Source: Anthoceros angustus (taxonomy: Eukaryota; Streptophyta; Anthocerotopsida; Anthocerotales; Anthocerotaceae). From it: DNA of 64,000 bases. Where the stretch lies: NCBI GenBank assembly GCA_010909165.1, contig MU008192.1, positions 310,001 to 374,000 on the forward strand. Direction: 5' to 3'. The notes beneath the pieces were generated by a model. It made no database searches. It was not told where the DNA came from and worked only from the letters and a program-made list of their open reading frames with translations. Below are positions 34,953 to 45,414 of the stretch, in pieces (position 1 is the first letter of the stretch; each line of letters starts with the position of its first letter). Position numbers and translations under genes: made by a program.

Positions 34953-36947
34953 TGTCTAGGGACACCGTGAGGTCCACATTCACCCTCAATGTCGTTGTAG
35001 GCTTAGGATTCGCTCCCAAGGGAATGGTTTGTGCCAAGAGACGCTAACTTCTATCGCCATCGACCTTCACCTAAGTCGACTTACTGCTATTACTCCTCTT
35101 ACCTATCTACTCAACTACTACTACCTCCCGACTTGTCTAACTACCAGATCTTATTCCACAACCACGATCTTATTCCACGACAAATCTTATTCCACGACCA
35201 CAAATCTTATTCCACGACCGCGGTGGCTCACCACTACCGGGTAGTTGCTTGACTACCGAGGTGGGTCCCACGCCAAACCCTAGCGACTTATTTCGGCGGC
35301 GCCATGGATCCCGCGGCCACCATGCTGCAGATCGACTTTATTGCACTCCACACTTCATGCACACACACACCGATTCCTAGGGACCAAAGTTCCACAAATC
35401 CCTCACCGCTTCACACACACACAAAGGGCGCCACACTCACACAATTTTACAAGGGAACGCTGTTTCCTCTTGTGCACACTTCCACCAACAGCACCGGTTT
35501 GGATTCTTTTGGATTCACACAAATCTCCACTGTTAGTCTCTCAATTAGTTCCCTTCTCAACTCCTCTTACACCTCGCATCGCGTACAGTGTTTAGTCACT
35601 CCTTCACCCAATCTTCTCCCTCTCTCCCTCCTCAGGCTTCCAACCATCCACTCAACACTTCTCTCTCAATTTGAACACAACAGGAACAAGGGTGAAGGAA
35701 AGAAGAACCCCAGGCCACGGGCATGAGCAAGCTCCACCCGCCCGCGCCAATCCCTTGGTTTCCTCCTCCTTTGTCGAAGATTGCTCTATCACCCTCCTCC
35801 CCGGGCGGAGCCTCGACCACCCCTAGGAGCGTCGCGCACACCACCTCCGTAATCGGACGTCTCCAACCAGCCACAGTGGGGATCTCAACCAGAGTTATCT
35901 CGATGTGAGGGGCACAACCAAGCCCCTTTATACAATTCGGGCGCCATAGCCACCGACTTTCCAGTCCTAAAACGGCCGAACGCCAAGAGGCGCCTACAAT
36001 TTCGGACGGCCTTAGGTCCAGGATGGCATCCTATCCAAAGTTCTATTCCTAGGATGCCACTACTCCCTGCCCATGTTATCTCCGCACCCCCCTCCGATTT
36101 GGTCGCCTGGCCCTTCGTCCTTTGCTGCTGAATTTATGGGTCCTCCTTCCTCGTTGCTGATCTGGAAAATCCTCCCATAAACTCTCCACTGTTTTTCCAT
36201 GATCCCAAGTCCCAGCTCCCTCACCAATCCTCCACCTCGGACCCTCCAATGGTCCATATTTGGCCATTGGGCAGTCGAAATTTCTGCTGCAACCTTGGGC
36301 GCCATGCTCCTGCAAAACCCTCACGCCCAGCCTAAATTGCTGATAACTCTCGAATCTCCAACTTGGTCAATCCCCCCAGGGTTTCTTCCTTCCAGGAATC
36401 GCGAGCTCCCTGCCGCCACTGTGGCCCGCCTTCTGACCTCGTGCAGCTCGTGCCTGTCAGTGATCGTCTGAGCTACCTCCCTTGCCTTTCCGAGTTCCCT
36501 TAGGGTTATATTTCCCCGGAAACTCTACGACCGCCAACCGGCTTCCGCTACCACTTCTTCTTCCGCGACCGCTCCTTCCTTCCACGACCGCCGCCCGCCA
36601 ACCGTCAAACATAGTCCCTGACACCGACCACACACCGCTCAACTACTGGCTATTGGTTCGACCTCTAGCCTACGGACCTCCAAATATGGGGACCCCCCCC
36701 ATATATAGGCCTTTTATTAAATATTCCAAGACCAAAGGCCAAGGAGTATCGAGTTCATAGTCCAAGGACCGATTATTATTTAACCCGAAACAACCCCAAA
36801 ACTCATAGGCCAAGGACACTTTCTACTATAAATATCCCTTCCTACTCATAACCTAGCTCTTCTTGACACCAAACTTAACAAAAAAAAAACAAAAAATCAC
36901 TCAAAGACACAATCCAACAGGGAGTTTCCAATACCAGATCGTTTACA
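34953..36947 (-). repeat. 5' LTR of the nested retrotransposon
   Basis: This is the partner of 29450-31351. It also holds CTACTATAAATATCCC on the plus strand about 120 bp from its right end, as does the other LTR (near 31235), so each LTR has TATA-like boxes in both directions. Confidence 0.85.
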
Positions 36948-38755
36948 GGTTGCCCTTCAGGTCGATATTGAGAATGCTTTCAACACTGTATCCAGGGCGG
37001 TCATCTTCCAAGAGCTTAAAGACGCGGGTGGGCAACTGGCAATTCTTATTCCTATGGTTCCCCGTCTAAGCTATATTATCAGCATGGCCCCTTGGTGGAG
37101 GAAGTCTCCGTGCTTGACTCCACAACGTGAACCAGGCAGGGAGATCCCTCAGGGGGAGCTCTCTTTGTTATGGCTTATTTCATGGCCCTATCAATAGCTG
37201 CCTCCTGGGTGTGGGAGTGCCTCTTTCCATCGGTGGCCGACGACACCCACATCCTTGGGCCGGTGGACAAAGTCAAAGATGCTTTCGACCTCTTCTTCTT
37301 GTACCTCTCAAGATCTCGAAGTGCAATGTTTGGTCCCCTCAGTCAGACCCGCCCCTCTTCATTATCCGGAAGGATATTGATTCTCCATAGTGCGGATCAT
37401 AGTCCCATCGGGCCACAGGCTTTATATGGGAATTTGTGGATGCTGCGCACTTTGAAAGAGGATCTTGCACATATCAACGACCTCTAGGTGGGCACGGAGA
37501 TGGCCTTGGCATCCTCTCTCCGCCCGCATCACGCCCGGGTATATCATTCGCATTGTCCCCCCCTCCCCAGTTTTTCTTTCTCAACTTGGAGATTTCGACA
37601 AGCAGGTTATGTAGTCTCAACGAGACATTATCGGTCCAGGTTCCTTCGAATGTACGGCCGAGGACCTGTCGCGGTGACATGCATCCCTCCCTGTCGCTTT
37701 TGGTAGCGCAGGTCTTTTGATATGAGGGCCTCGGGCGCTAGCGGCTTTTCTAGAAAGCTGGGCCCTCTCGACCCCGATTTTGGCCTCTCGCTTCCTCATC
37801 TGAGATAGCAGTATTTTGAAGAATTTCGTCGCAGGAGTTGAGGAGGGGTGCTTCCCCCTCTAAGTGTCTCTAAGGTCGGCTAGGGAGTTCTTACCCCTTT
37901 TGGCCAGGGAGGCCATAGCTTCTTTTACCTCGTTTCTTGCAGACGGGCTTCGGGGGTTGCAGGCTTCTCTCTAGGAGAAGCATTATGGGCAGGTGCTTCT
38001 TCTCGATTCATCTATTGCTCGTCCCGCTGGGATTCTACTTCCGGCCTGTAAGTAAGGGGTGTTCCCTGGCCAGCCCGCCCATCAGCGTTCCAATCAGTAG
38101 GCCTTCTCTCTTGTGATGAGGTTTCGCCCTGGAGTCCTGGTCTACCACCAGTCTGCTTCCCCTCTTCCTACGCTCGGGCCTCCATCGACAACCCTAGAGC
38201 CTCCACTTCATCAAGCGTTGTCCAATAAGTGGAATGATATTGCTACCTGGCCCGTCCGAGACATCATGTTCTCGATGGCCAAGGAGAGAGATTTCTTCCC
38301 TTTCAAGAGCTTCTACTTTTACTCAATGGCGCCTCGATGGTGACCTTTTTGACGCGGGGTGGTGTCACTGACCCAACCAGAGATTTATTAATGCGACCAT
38401 AACATCAACCACCGGTTGGCAAAGTGGAAGGAGCATAACTAAGAAAATTTACAAGTACAAGCCCATGCAACTTCATCCCCCTTGCCATTGAAACCCATGG
38501 GGCCTTGGGTAAGGTTTTTTCTCGTTTCACCAAGGAGTGCACAAGAGCCTACCACAACGCGTCGAGGCGGGGTTGGCCTCCCTTCAAATGCCGTGGCTTA
38601 TTTCCCAGAACGCTCATCGCCTGTACAGGACGCTTGCCATCTTTAGGATGATCACGAGTGCTGGAGACGCAACATCGATGGCACTAATGGTAAGTTGGCC
38701 CTTCCCTATCTCGACCAGCAACATCTTGGGGGCCGTTGAGGGTTGTAGGGTAGAT
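36948..38755 (+). pseudogene. Non-LTR retroelement copy 2, part 2 (RT core to endonuclease)
   Basis: This continues the protein interrupted at 29449: QVDIENAFNTVSRAVIFQEL, GDPSGGALFVMA and FPSVADDTHILGP with the intact ADD active site. Further decayed sequence follows, including the endonuclease region (RDIMFSMAKERDFFPF near 38255) and a PLAIETHGALGKVFSRF match near 38490-38545 that resembles the conserved tail of these elements. Many frameshifts are present. Confidence 0.75.
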
Positions 38756-39204
38756 TAGTGTGGGGGCACGCCCCCCTAGCCTGGTGCCCCCTTGGCCTCA
38801 TGGTAGATGGGATTTTCCATCTCGTTCTTTTCGTTATAAAGTCTCCACATTTCTTCTTTTTGTTTTATCAAAAGGTAGAGATAAGTTCTTCACATTGTGT
38901 CATTTGCGTTCACACGTAGGCAAATAGTCCCTACCTCGGAAATGCCTGGGCAGTGAACACGTCTGGCCGCGGAACACGTCGCTTAACGATCGAGTCGGCC
39001 GCGTTCGCTTTCAACACCACGCAAGCGCCGCTTTGGCCCTGGATGCTCCAATGCAAGGAAGGTGAAGGGTTTGGCGTTGCCCTCAACGCCATGGTTTGGT
39101 TGTGTTGTGATGCTAGAATTTTCAATGCAGTACGGGTAATCCGTATCGCGCGAGGCGCCAGCCGGGCAGCTTGGCGAAAGTGGGATGAGGCCGTGAGCGA
39201 GGCA
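38756..39204. other. Transition between the retroelement and the GC-only block
   Basis: This is unique sequence of rising GC content. No open frame is recognised. It may be the 5' leader or flank of the copia element that follows. Confidence 0.35.
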
Positions 39205-40145
39205 AGACCGCACCTTGGCGCGGCGCCGGGCGGGCGGCGGAGGCCGTGCCGACAGGACGGCGGCCGCGGGCGCTGAGCGCGCCGCTGGGCGCCAGCGCGG
39301 CGCCGCGCAGCGCTGGCGCGGGCGCGCGCGGCGCCAGCCGCCAGCGCGGGCGCGCGCGGGCGCGCAGCCGCGGCGGGCGCGGGCGCGGCGCCAGCCAAGG
39401 GCTGGCGCGGCCGCTGGGCCCGGCGCGGCGCGGGCGCCTGGGCCTGTGAAGCCTGCCGCGGGCGCTGGCGGCGCCGCAGCCGCAAACTGCGGCGGTGGCG
39501 CCCGCAGCCGCGCGCCAGGCGCGGCAGCGCCGCCAGCCGGGCAGCGCAGAGCCCGCTGGCCGCGCAGCGCGGCGCGCCGGGCGGCGCGCGCAGCCGCGCG
39601 CGCCCGCAGCCGCGCGCTGGCGCTTGCGCCAGCCTGGGCGCTGGCGCGGGCGCCAGCCAGGCGCGCAGCGCGCGGGCGCCTGGAGCTGGGCGGGCGCGGG
39701 CGCTACCATGGCGCGCGAGGCGCCAGGCGCCGCAGCGCGGGCGCTGGGCGCAAGGCCGCAGGGCGCGGCGCGCAGGCGCGCCGCAGTGGCGCCGCAGCCG
39801 CGGGCGCTGGGCGCCGCAGCCGCGGGCGCGGCGGCGCCGCTGGGCGCGGCGGCGGCCGCGGCGGGCGCGCAGCCAGGCCTGCAGGCGCGCCGCTGGCGCG
39901 CGGCGCCAGGGCGGCGCGCGAGGCGCGCGCGGCGCCGCAGCGCTGGCGCGGCGCGGCGCCGGGCGGGCGCCGCAGGCGCGCGGGCGCGGCGCCAGCAGGC
40001 GCGCGGGCGCTGACGCGCCAGAAGCTGCAGGGCGCGGGCGCGCCGCAGTGGCGGCTACCGCCGCGGGCGCTGGCGCGGCCGCGGCGGGCGCGTGGCGCGC
40101 GGGCGCGCGAGGCGCCGGCGGTGGCCGCGGCGCGCGATGGTCGAC
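39205..40145. repeat. GC-only low-complexity block of about 0.9 kb
   Basis: The block is composed almost wholly of G and C, with isolated A or T. It reuses short words such as GCGCGGGCGC, GGCGCC, GCAGCCGCGGGCGC and GCGCTGGCGC, and the sequence is saturated in CpG. Stop codons are absent, so frames of 170-355 residues open on both strands, rich in Ala, Arg, Gly and Pro. I treat these as by-products of composition. Neighbouring DNA has ordinary composition. No regular period is visible by eye. Alternating CG runs could adopt Z-DNA. Confidence 0.9.
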
Positions 40146-40330
40146 AGCGCCGCGTGACGCGGGCGTCGACGGGCAAAGACATTGAGGGTGCCAAACACGG
40201 GCGCGAGCGTAAAATTCGCCGAACGATTCGGATTATCAGTGGAATACCAAAATACGACCGCATTTCGGATCGCTTTCTTTGACTTTTCTAACAAGGCGAG
40301 TTGAGTGTTTAATCAGACGATTTTTGAGTC

Positions 40331-43300
40331 ATGATGTCTTCATCGCCGAAAACGCTCATGTTCAATATCGAGAAGTTAGATGGTACTAACTTCCCGCTCG
40401 AAAGAACAAGTGTATAATGTTCTAGTGCGTAAAAGCGATCAAGCCCATAAAGTTGTTAGGCCAAACCGTATAGTATGACTGTGATGAGTGGACTCGGATG
40501 AGCTTGCTAGATCTACTATCATGCTAACATTGTCAAAAACAGTGTACTTCAATGTGAAAGATAAGACCACGAGTTACTGCGGGTGGACTGTATGAGAAGC
40601 AAAGTGCGGCTTCTCGTGTATTGGTTGAAACAAATGGTGGACTTGAAGATGAAGGAAGGGACGAGGATGTCCGATCATCCGAATGATTTCAATACCATTT
40701 TCAGCCTCATCTCAAGGTATCACGCCCCATTCCGTGAGAGCTATGTTTCATGGTCACATTACGAGAGTTGGGACACTTTGCATACCTGAGTACGCCTCGC
40801 TAGTGGTCTTACCATTGTAAATGTAGAAGGTAGCCTGTTAACCGAGGAGGTGAACAGGAAAAACATGGAACCTTCCAAAGGTTCCAAAGGCCCTCATAGT
40901 GAGAGGGAGGTCCACCGCGAAGGGAAGCAACCGGATGTAAGCTTCTCTCGTAGCAAATCTCGTAGTCGTAATAAGAATGTGGAGTGTCACTATTGTCACA
41001 AAAGGGGTCACTTCAAAGAGAGTGCGAGAAGTTCAAAAGGACCAAGGAAAAGAGAAGAAGCGGACGACAAGAAGGCGATCACAGTTGGAAGAGTTAAACT
41101 CGTTGAGGACGGAGATGTCCTTATCTCTTCTTACTTGAATGCCGCACAATGTACCGTGGATAGTCATTTATTCGCAATTGGATAATTGATTCTGCATCTT
41201 TCCATGTTACTCCGCAGAGAGTGGTTTAGCACGTATGATGCTACAAGGAAAGGATGCGTTAGGCTTGGAAATAACTATGCATGCGATCGCAGTGGTGATG
41301 TGCAACTCAAGTTTGACAACGGATCTTCATTCATGTCAAGGACGTTAGGCATGGAAGTTGACAAAGAGCATGATTAGCGCAGATGCTTGGATGATCTGGT
41401 TACCACCGCTGGTTTTGGGGATCACTCTTGGAAGATCTCCAAAGGTTCTCTTGTGTTAGCTCGTGGATCAAGTGTGGCACTTTGTACTCACTTGTAAACA
41501 TGCCAAAGATCATGTGATCATGACAGAGCAAATGTTTCCTTGTGGCATTGCGTTAGGACATATGTCTCAAGGGAATGAAGGTTTTATCTCGCTCGTTATA
41601 TCCTCGTTTAACTTCTCGATCTCTCGATGTGTGAGCACTGCTTATATGGGAAAGACAAAATCATCACATCGAACACGAAAAAAGTAGAGTAAACCTCTTG
41701 AGTTGGTTCACGTGATGTATGTGGACCTATGCTCATCGCATCATTAGGCGGTGCCTCCTATTTTGTCACTTTCATAGATGATTTCTCACGCAAGGTGTGG
41801 GTTTATCCTTTGAGGAAAAAGGATGAAGTTCGACGGTGTTTAAATTTGTCACCCTTGTAGAGAATCACCGCCACCGATTGAAGTGTCTAAGGACGATAAT
41901 GGTGGCGAGTATGTAAAGCTTTGGCCATTCCGTGATTCCAAGGGAATCAAAAGAGAATTGATCGCCAGATACTCCTCCACAAAATGGTGTGGCGAGCGGA
42001 TGAAGAACCATTCGTGAGAGGATGCGTAGTTTGTTGTCAAACTCGGATTGCCTAATGGGTTTTGGGCGTATGTTTCATCGCAGTTCATCTTATTAACAGA
42101 TCTCCTAATAAGGCTGTTGATGAGCAGGTTCCAGAGGAGCTATGGTCTGGAAAGAAACCATCCTACAAGCATCTGCGAGTGTTTGGCCGTGAGGCATACT
42201 GCCATGTTCCAAAAGAGTTTCGGGACAAGTTGGCACCTAAGTCCAAGAAATGTATTTTTCTTGGCTATGGTGATTACGGTGAGATGGGATACCGCTTTGT
42301 GGGATCCGAGGCTAGAAAGGTTGTTCGTACTAACGACGTGTTCTTCAATGAGAACAAGATGCACAGGAAGCCTACTCCAAGTGGTGGAGGTGCGAAGGGT
42401 GATCTTCCAAGAAGATGGACATGATCATCATGGGGTTGAAAACGTGGTAATGTGGAGCACATTCCTCCACCCAGATGAACCAAGAGTCGAACAAGCTCCT
42501 ATAGAGGTGCTCGTGCGAGGGTCGTGCAGATTACACGACCTCCCGATGTATGATCCATCTGGATTATGTTATCCGACAGATTGTGGGGAACCCTCTTCTT
42601 ACAAAGAGGCCATGTCAACGAGTAACAAAGAGAAGTGGGAGAAGGCCATGAAATGAATTACGCATAAGAACCAAACTTGGGAGTTGGTTCTGCTAAGGAT
42701 AAGAAGGCACTACTGCAAATGGGTGTACAAGATGAAGGTCATACCGCTTGATGGCAAACCAAAGTACAAGGCACGATTGGTTGCTAAGGGTTTCAAGCAA
42801 CAACCGTGCATTGACTTTGATGAGATTTTCTCACCGAGTCAAAATGACAACTTTGCGATGTGTTCTTGCTTTGGTTGCTGTGGATGATATGGAACTTGTA
42901 TGATGGATGTCAAGACGGCATTCTTGCATGGTGACCTTCAAGAGGACGTCTACATGCAAAGAACCGTAAGGTTTTGTTGAGAAGGGCAAAGAGCATCCGT
43001 GCGTGTTGAGGAAGAGCCTTTATGGTTTGAAACAGCACCCGAGAGTGGTATCACAAGTTCCACTCATTTATGCTTTCTCAAGGCTACAAACGAGCGATGA
43101 GGATCATTGCCTCTATACGAAGCAAGCTAAGGATCAAAGCTTGCTCATTTTGATCCTCTATGTGGATGATATGCTAATTCCGGGAAAGACTTGATGAGAT
43201 TTCTTGAAGTCAAAGTTGAATGCTCACTTTGAAATGACAGACTTGGGAGAGGCGAGCCATATACTATGCATATTTAATGTATAAAGCCCCGCTTTATTTG

Positions 43301-44084
43301 TCTCGACAATACATTAACAGGTGCTTCAACGCTTCAACATGGAGAAGGGAAGCCATTGGGTACTCCATTGCCTCCATATGTGAAACTTTGCGCGGATTGC
43401 CCAAGCTCGAGGAGGACAAAGCGAAATGGAGAAGGTCCCATACTCATCACCGTAGGGAGTTTGATGTATGCAATGATTGCTACACGCCCGACATTGCCTT
43501 TGCGGTGGGAGTGGTTAGCGTTTATGTCAAACCGCAAGAAGCATTGGGAGGCGAAAAGGAGTTATGAGGTATCCGAATGGTACAAAAGCTTTGTGCATAT
43601 GTTTTGGTAGTGAAGATGCATGTGGTTGGGTACATGATGCGATTATGCAGGATATGGACAAAGGAGGTCCACATCGTTATGTCTTCACGCACGGAGGGGC
43701 GCCTCATGGCGATCTCGCTTCGTGCATTACGCTATCTACCAGAGGCCGAGTATGTTGCAAAGAATCGAGGCTTGCAAGGAAGCCATATGGCTTGCTGCTT
43801 AGTGGGAGACTTGGGGATCAAGGTTGAGTCGCTGTTGTGATAGCAGTGCTATCCAATTGGCAAAGAATCGATGTTTCATGCGAAGACTAAACATGTGGAT
43901 GTGAAGTATCACTTCATTCGAGAGGTGTTGGACGACAAGAGGGTACAACTTGTCAAGGTTCACACCACCCGAACCCCAGATATTCTTACCAAGGGACTCT
44001 CTGGAGCAATTTGCACAAGCTCGGATAATCGATGGGCATGAGATAGTCCATTCTCCAAGGTAAATTGGCCTTTAAGTGGGAGGT
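40331..44084 (+). pseudogene. Ty1/copia retrotransposon, decayed
   Basis: In order: a gag start (MSSSPKTLMFNIEKLDGTNF near 40334), a gag domain with LKMKEGTRMSDHPNDFNTIF (40640-40700), a zinc knuckle CHYCHKRGHFKE (40980-41020), integrase remnants (41700-42060, with [13 protein letters not shown]-like text near 41775) and an integrase C-terminal part (INRSPNKAVDEQVPEELWSG, KKCIFLGYGD). Reverse transcriptase follows (KYKARLVAKGFKQQ, LRKSLYGLKQ, LYVDDML at 42760-43190), then RNase H and the KHVDVKYHFIRE tail (43880-43920). Stops and frameshifts occur throughout. The 3' end has a polypurine tract, AAGTGGGAGG. No matching 5' LTR was found; the GC-only block lies where it would be. Confidence 0.85.
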
Positions 44085-44335
44085 TGTAAGGGTATTAAAG
44101 CCCAATGTACTTAGACTAATACACTTAGTCTAAGTTAGGTGTCGCTTAAGTATCATTAGTTTAGCTTAAGCTAATCACTAGGAAGCTTCTTGTGCTCCTT
44201 ACTAGAGCTTCTTGTGGAGCTTCCTAGGAGCTATTGGAGGGTATAAATACCCTCCAAGCCTATCACAAGGTGAGAGAGCTACTCTTGCCTCCTCCTCTCC
44301 TCTCCTCTTGGCTGCCCCACGATCCTTCACTGGGA
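44085..44335 (+). mobile_element. 3' LTR of the copia relic (right border uncertain)
   Basis: It starts TGTAAGGGTATTAAAG directly after the polypurine tract and contains a TATA box. No second copy lets me fix its end. It reaches to, or nearly to, the start codon at 44341. Confidence 0.55.
44234..44257 (+). promoter_or_regulatory. Palindromic TATA box in front of the LRAT gene
   Basis: TATAAATA lies at 44242-44249 inside a perfect inverted repeat with 11-bp arms (TTGGAGGGTAT, AA, ATACCCTCCAA). A transcription start about 30 bp downstream would give a 5' leader of about 70 nt before the ATG at 44341, rich in CTCCT. Confidence 0.6.
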
Positions 44336-44340
44336 GCAAC

Positions 44341-45196
44341 ATGGACGCCGGCTTGAGTCACGCCATCTCGGAATCTCAATTGGTGGAAGGCGATCACATC
44401 TACGCCTGGCGCAGCGCATTTGTGTACTCCCATCAGGGTAAGGCAGCTTGCTGGTATGCCACTTTCTTTCTCGCACAAGCTTGCATTGATGGCTTACGGT
44501 GGCGGATGTGCGTCGGGCAGGTATTTACGTTGGCAGAAGCGAGGATGGCGTGCGCTGGGTGATCCATTTTCTTGGAGGGTTCAAGAACGACAAGGGTTGT
44601 GCGAAATGCCCGCTGAAGACAAGCTGCAGCTCCAACAGACACAGTCGAGCTTCGGGTGTGTCCAAGACGTGCTTGGCCTGCTTTCTGCAGGGTGCTACGC
44701 TGCGTCGGTACCAGTACGATGTGTCCGGTCTTGAGTATCAGTTTGTGAGGCGTGGAGGTAAGGAGTCTGTGTGGCATGGCGATGGCTGGTGCTGGTTGTG
44801 GCTGGCACGGGGCGTGTGTGACTGGATGTGTGATTTAAAGAATCTGACGTATGTTTAATTTTTGCTCCAGGAACCTGCACATCGTTGAAAGCGGATGAAT
44901 CGAAGAAGATTGTTGAAAGGGCATACAGTCTGCTGCAGAGCAATGGATTTGGGCATTATAATCTATTTGCCCGGAACTGTGAGAGCTTTGCCCTGTACTG
45001 CAGCACCGGGAAGCTGGAGAACACAACCAGCAACCAGGTTCGGCATGGAATCGCGGCAGCTGCTGCTGGTATCACAGTACTCACCTTTGGAATCCTGTAC
45101 GCGTTGAAGTCCATCTATTCGTACGCCACTCGAGAGCCTGAGGAGGATGACCAGGAAGGTAGGGAGAGGAGTCAAGTGCCAGCTCTTGCAACGTAG
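44341..45196 (+). CDS. LRAT/NC-domain protein, 3 exons
   Basis: Exons 44341-44437, 44521-44757 and 44871-45196 (introns 83 and 113 nt, GT-AG) give 219 residues. The N-terminal part has EGDHIYAWRSAFVYSHQG followed by IYVG, the His-containing start of the LRAT/NC (NlpC/P60-like) fold. Exon 3 has FARNCESFALYC, the conserved NCE-FA motif with the catalytic-type Cys. A hydrophobic segment (IAAAAAGITVLTFGILYAL) near the C-terminus predicts a membrane anchor. Family members are thiol acyltransferases or phospholipases in animals; the role of plant members is poorly defined. The start was chosen because exon 1 opens with it just before the conserved domain. A truncated copy lies at 21560. The promoter seems to come from the adjoining copia LTR. 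Confidence 0.85.
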
Positions 45197-45414
45197 AAAC
45201 CCTCGCAGATGCGTTTCTTAGGTTCACTTGGGAGGTTCCCTTAGGTAAGGTAAGGACACGAGAGGTTTATTTGCCGAAAAAATGTAGCATCTGTGAAGTT
45301 GGGGACTCTGTTATGTACAGCATGTGTCAAAACTTGAGGCCTAAGAAATGTGTGCCCAAGGCATAGGTAGTAGTGAATAGAGTGTGCTCCAACAGAAGCT
45401 TTGAGTGAGCTAGT

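Larger units (their letters stand above)
29450..36947 (-). mobile_element. LTR retrotransposon with gag and protease only, nested in a non-LTR element
   Basis: Two direct repeats of about 1.9-2.0 kb (29450-31351 and 34953-36947), each bounded by TG...CA (TGTCNAG ... CGTTTACA on the plus strand), flank 3.6 kb of internal sequence. Orientation is minus: a polypurine tract (GAGAAGGGAG) lies just before the LTR at 31351, and gag and protease read on the minus strand. No reverse transcriptase, RNase H or integrase was found, so it would be non-autonomous (large retrotransposon derivative type) or internally deleted. A minus-strand TATA box (TTGTATAAAGGGGC) is present in both LTRs (near 30415 and 35928). 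I could not identify the primer-binding site or a clean target-site duplication. Confidence 0.82.

Noticed and set aside
39215-40282. Open frames of 170-355 residues on both strands in the GC-only block
   Set aside because: Stop codons need A and T, which are almost absent here, so long frames open everywhere. The products are low-complexity Ala/Arg/Gly/Pro with no domain.
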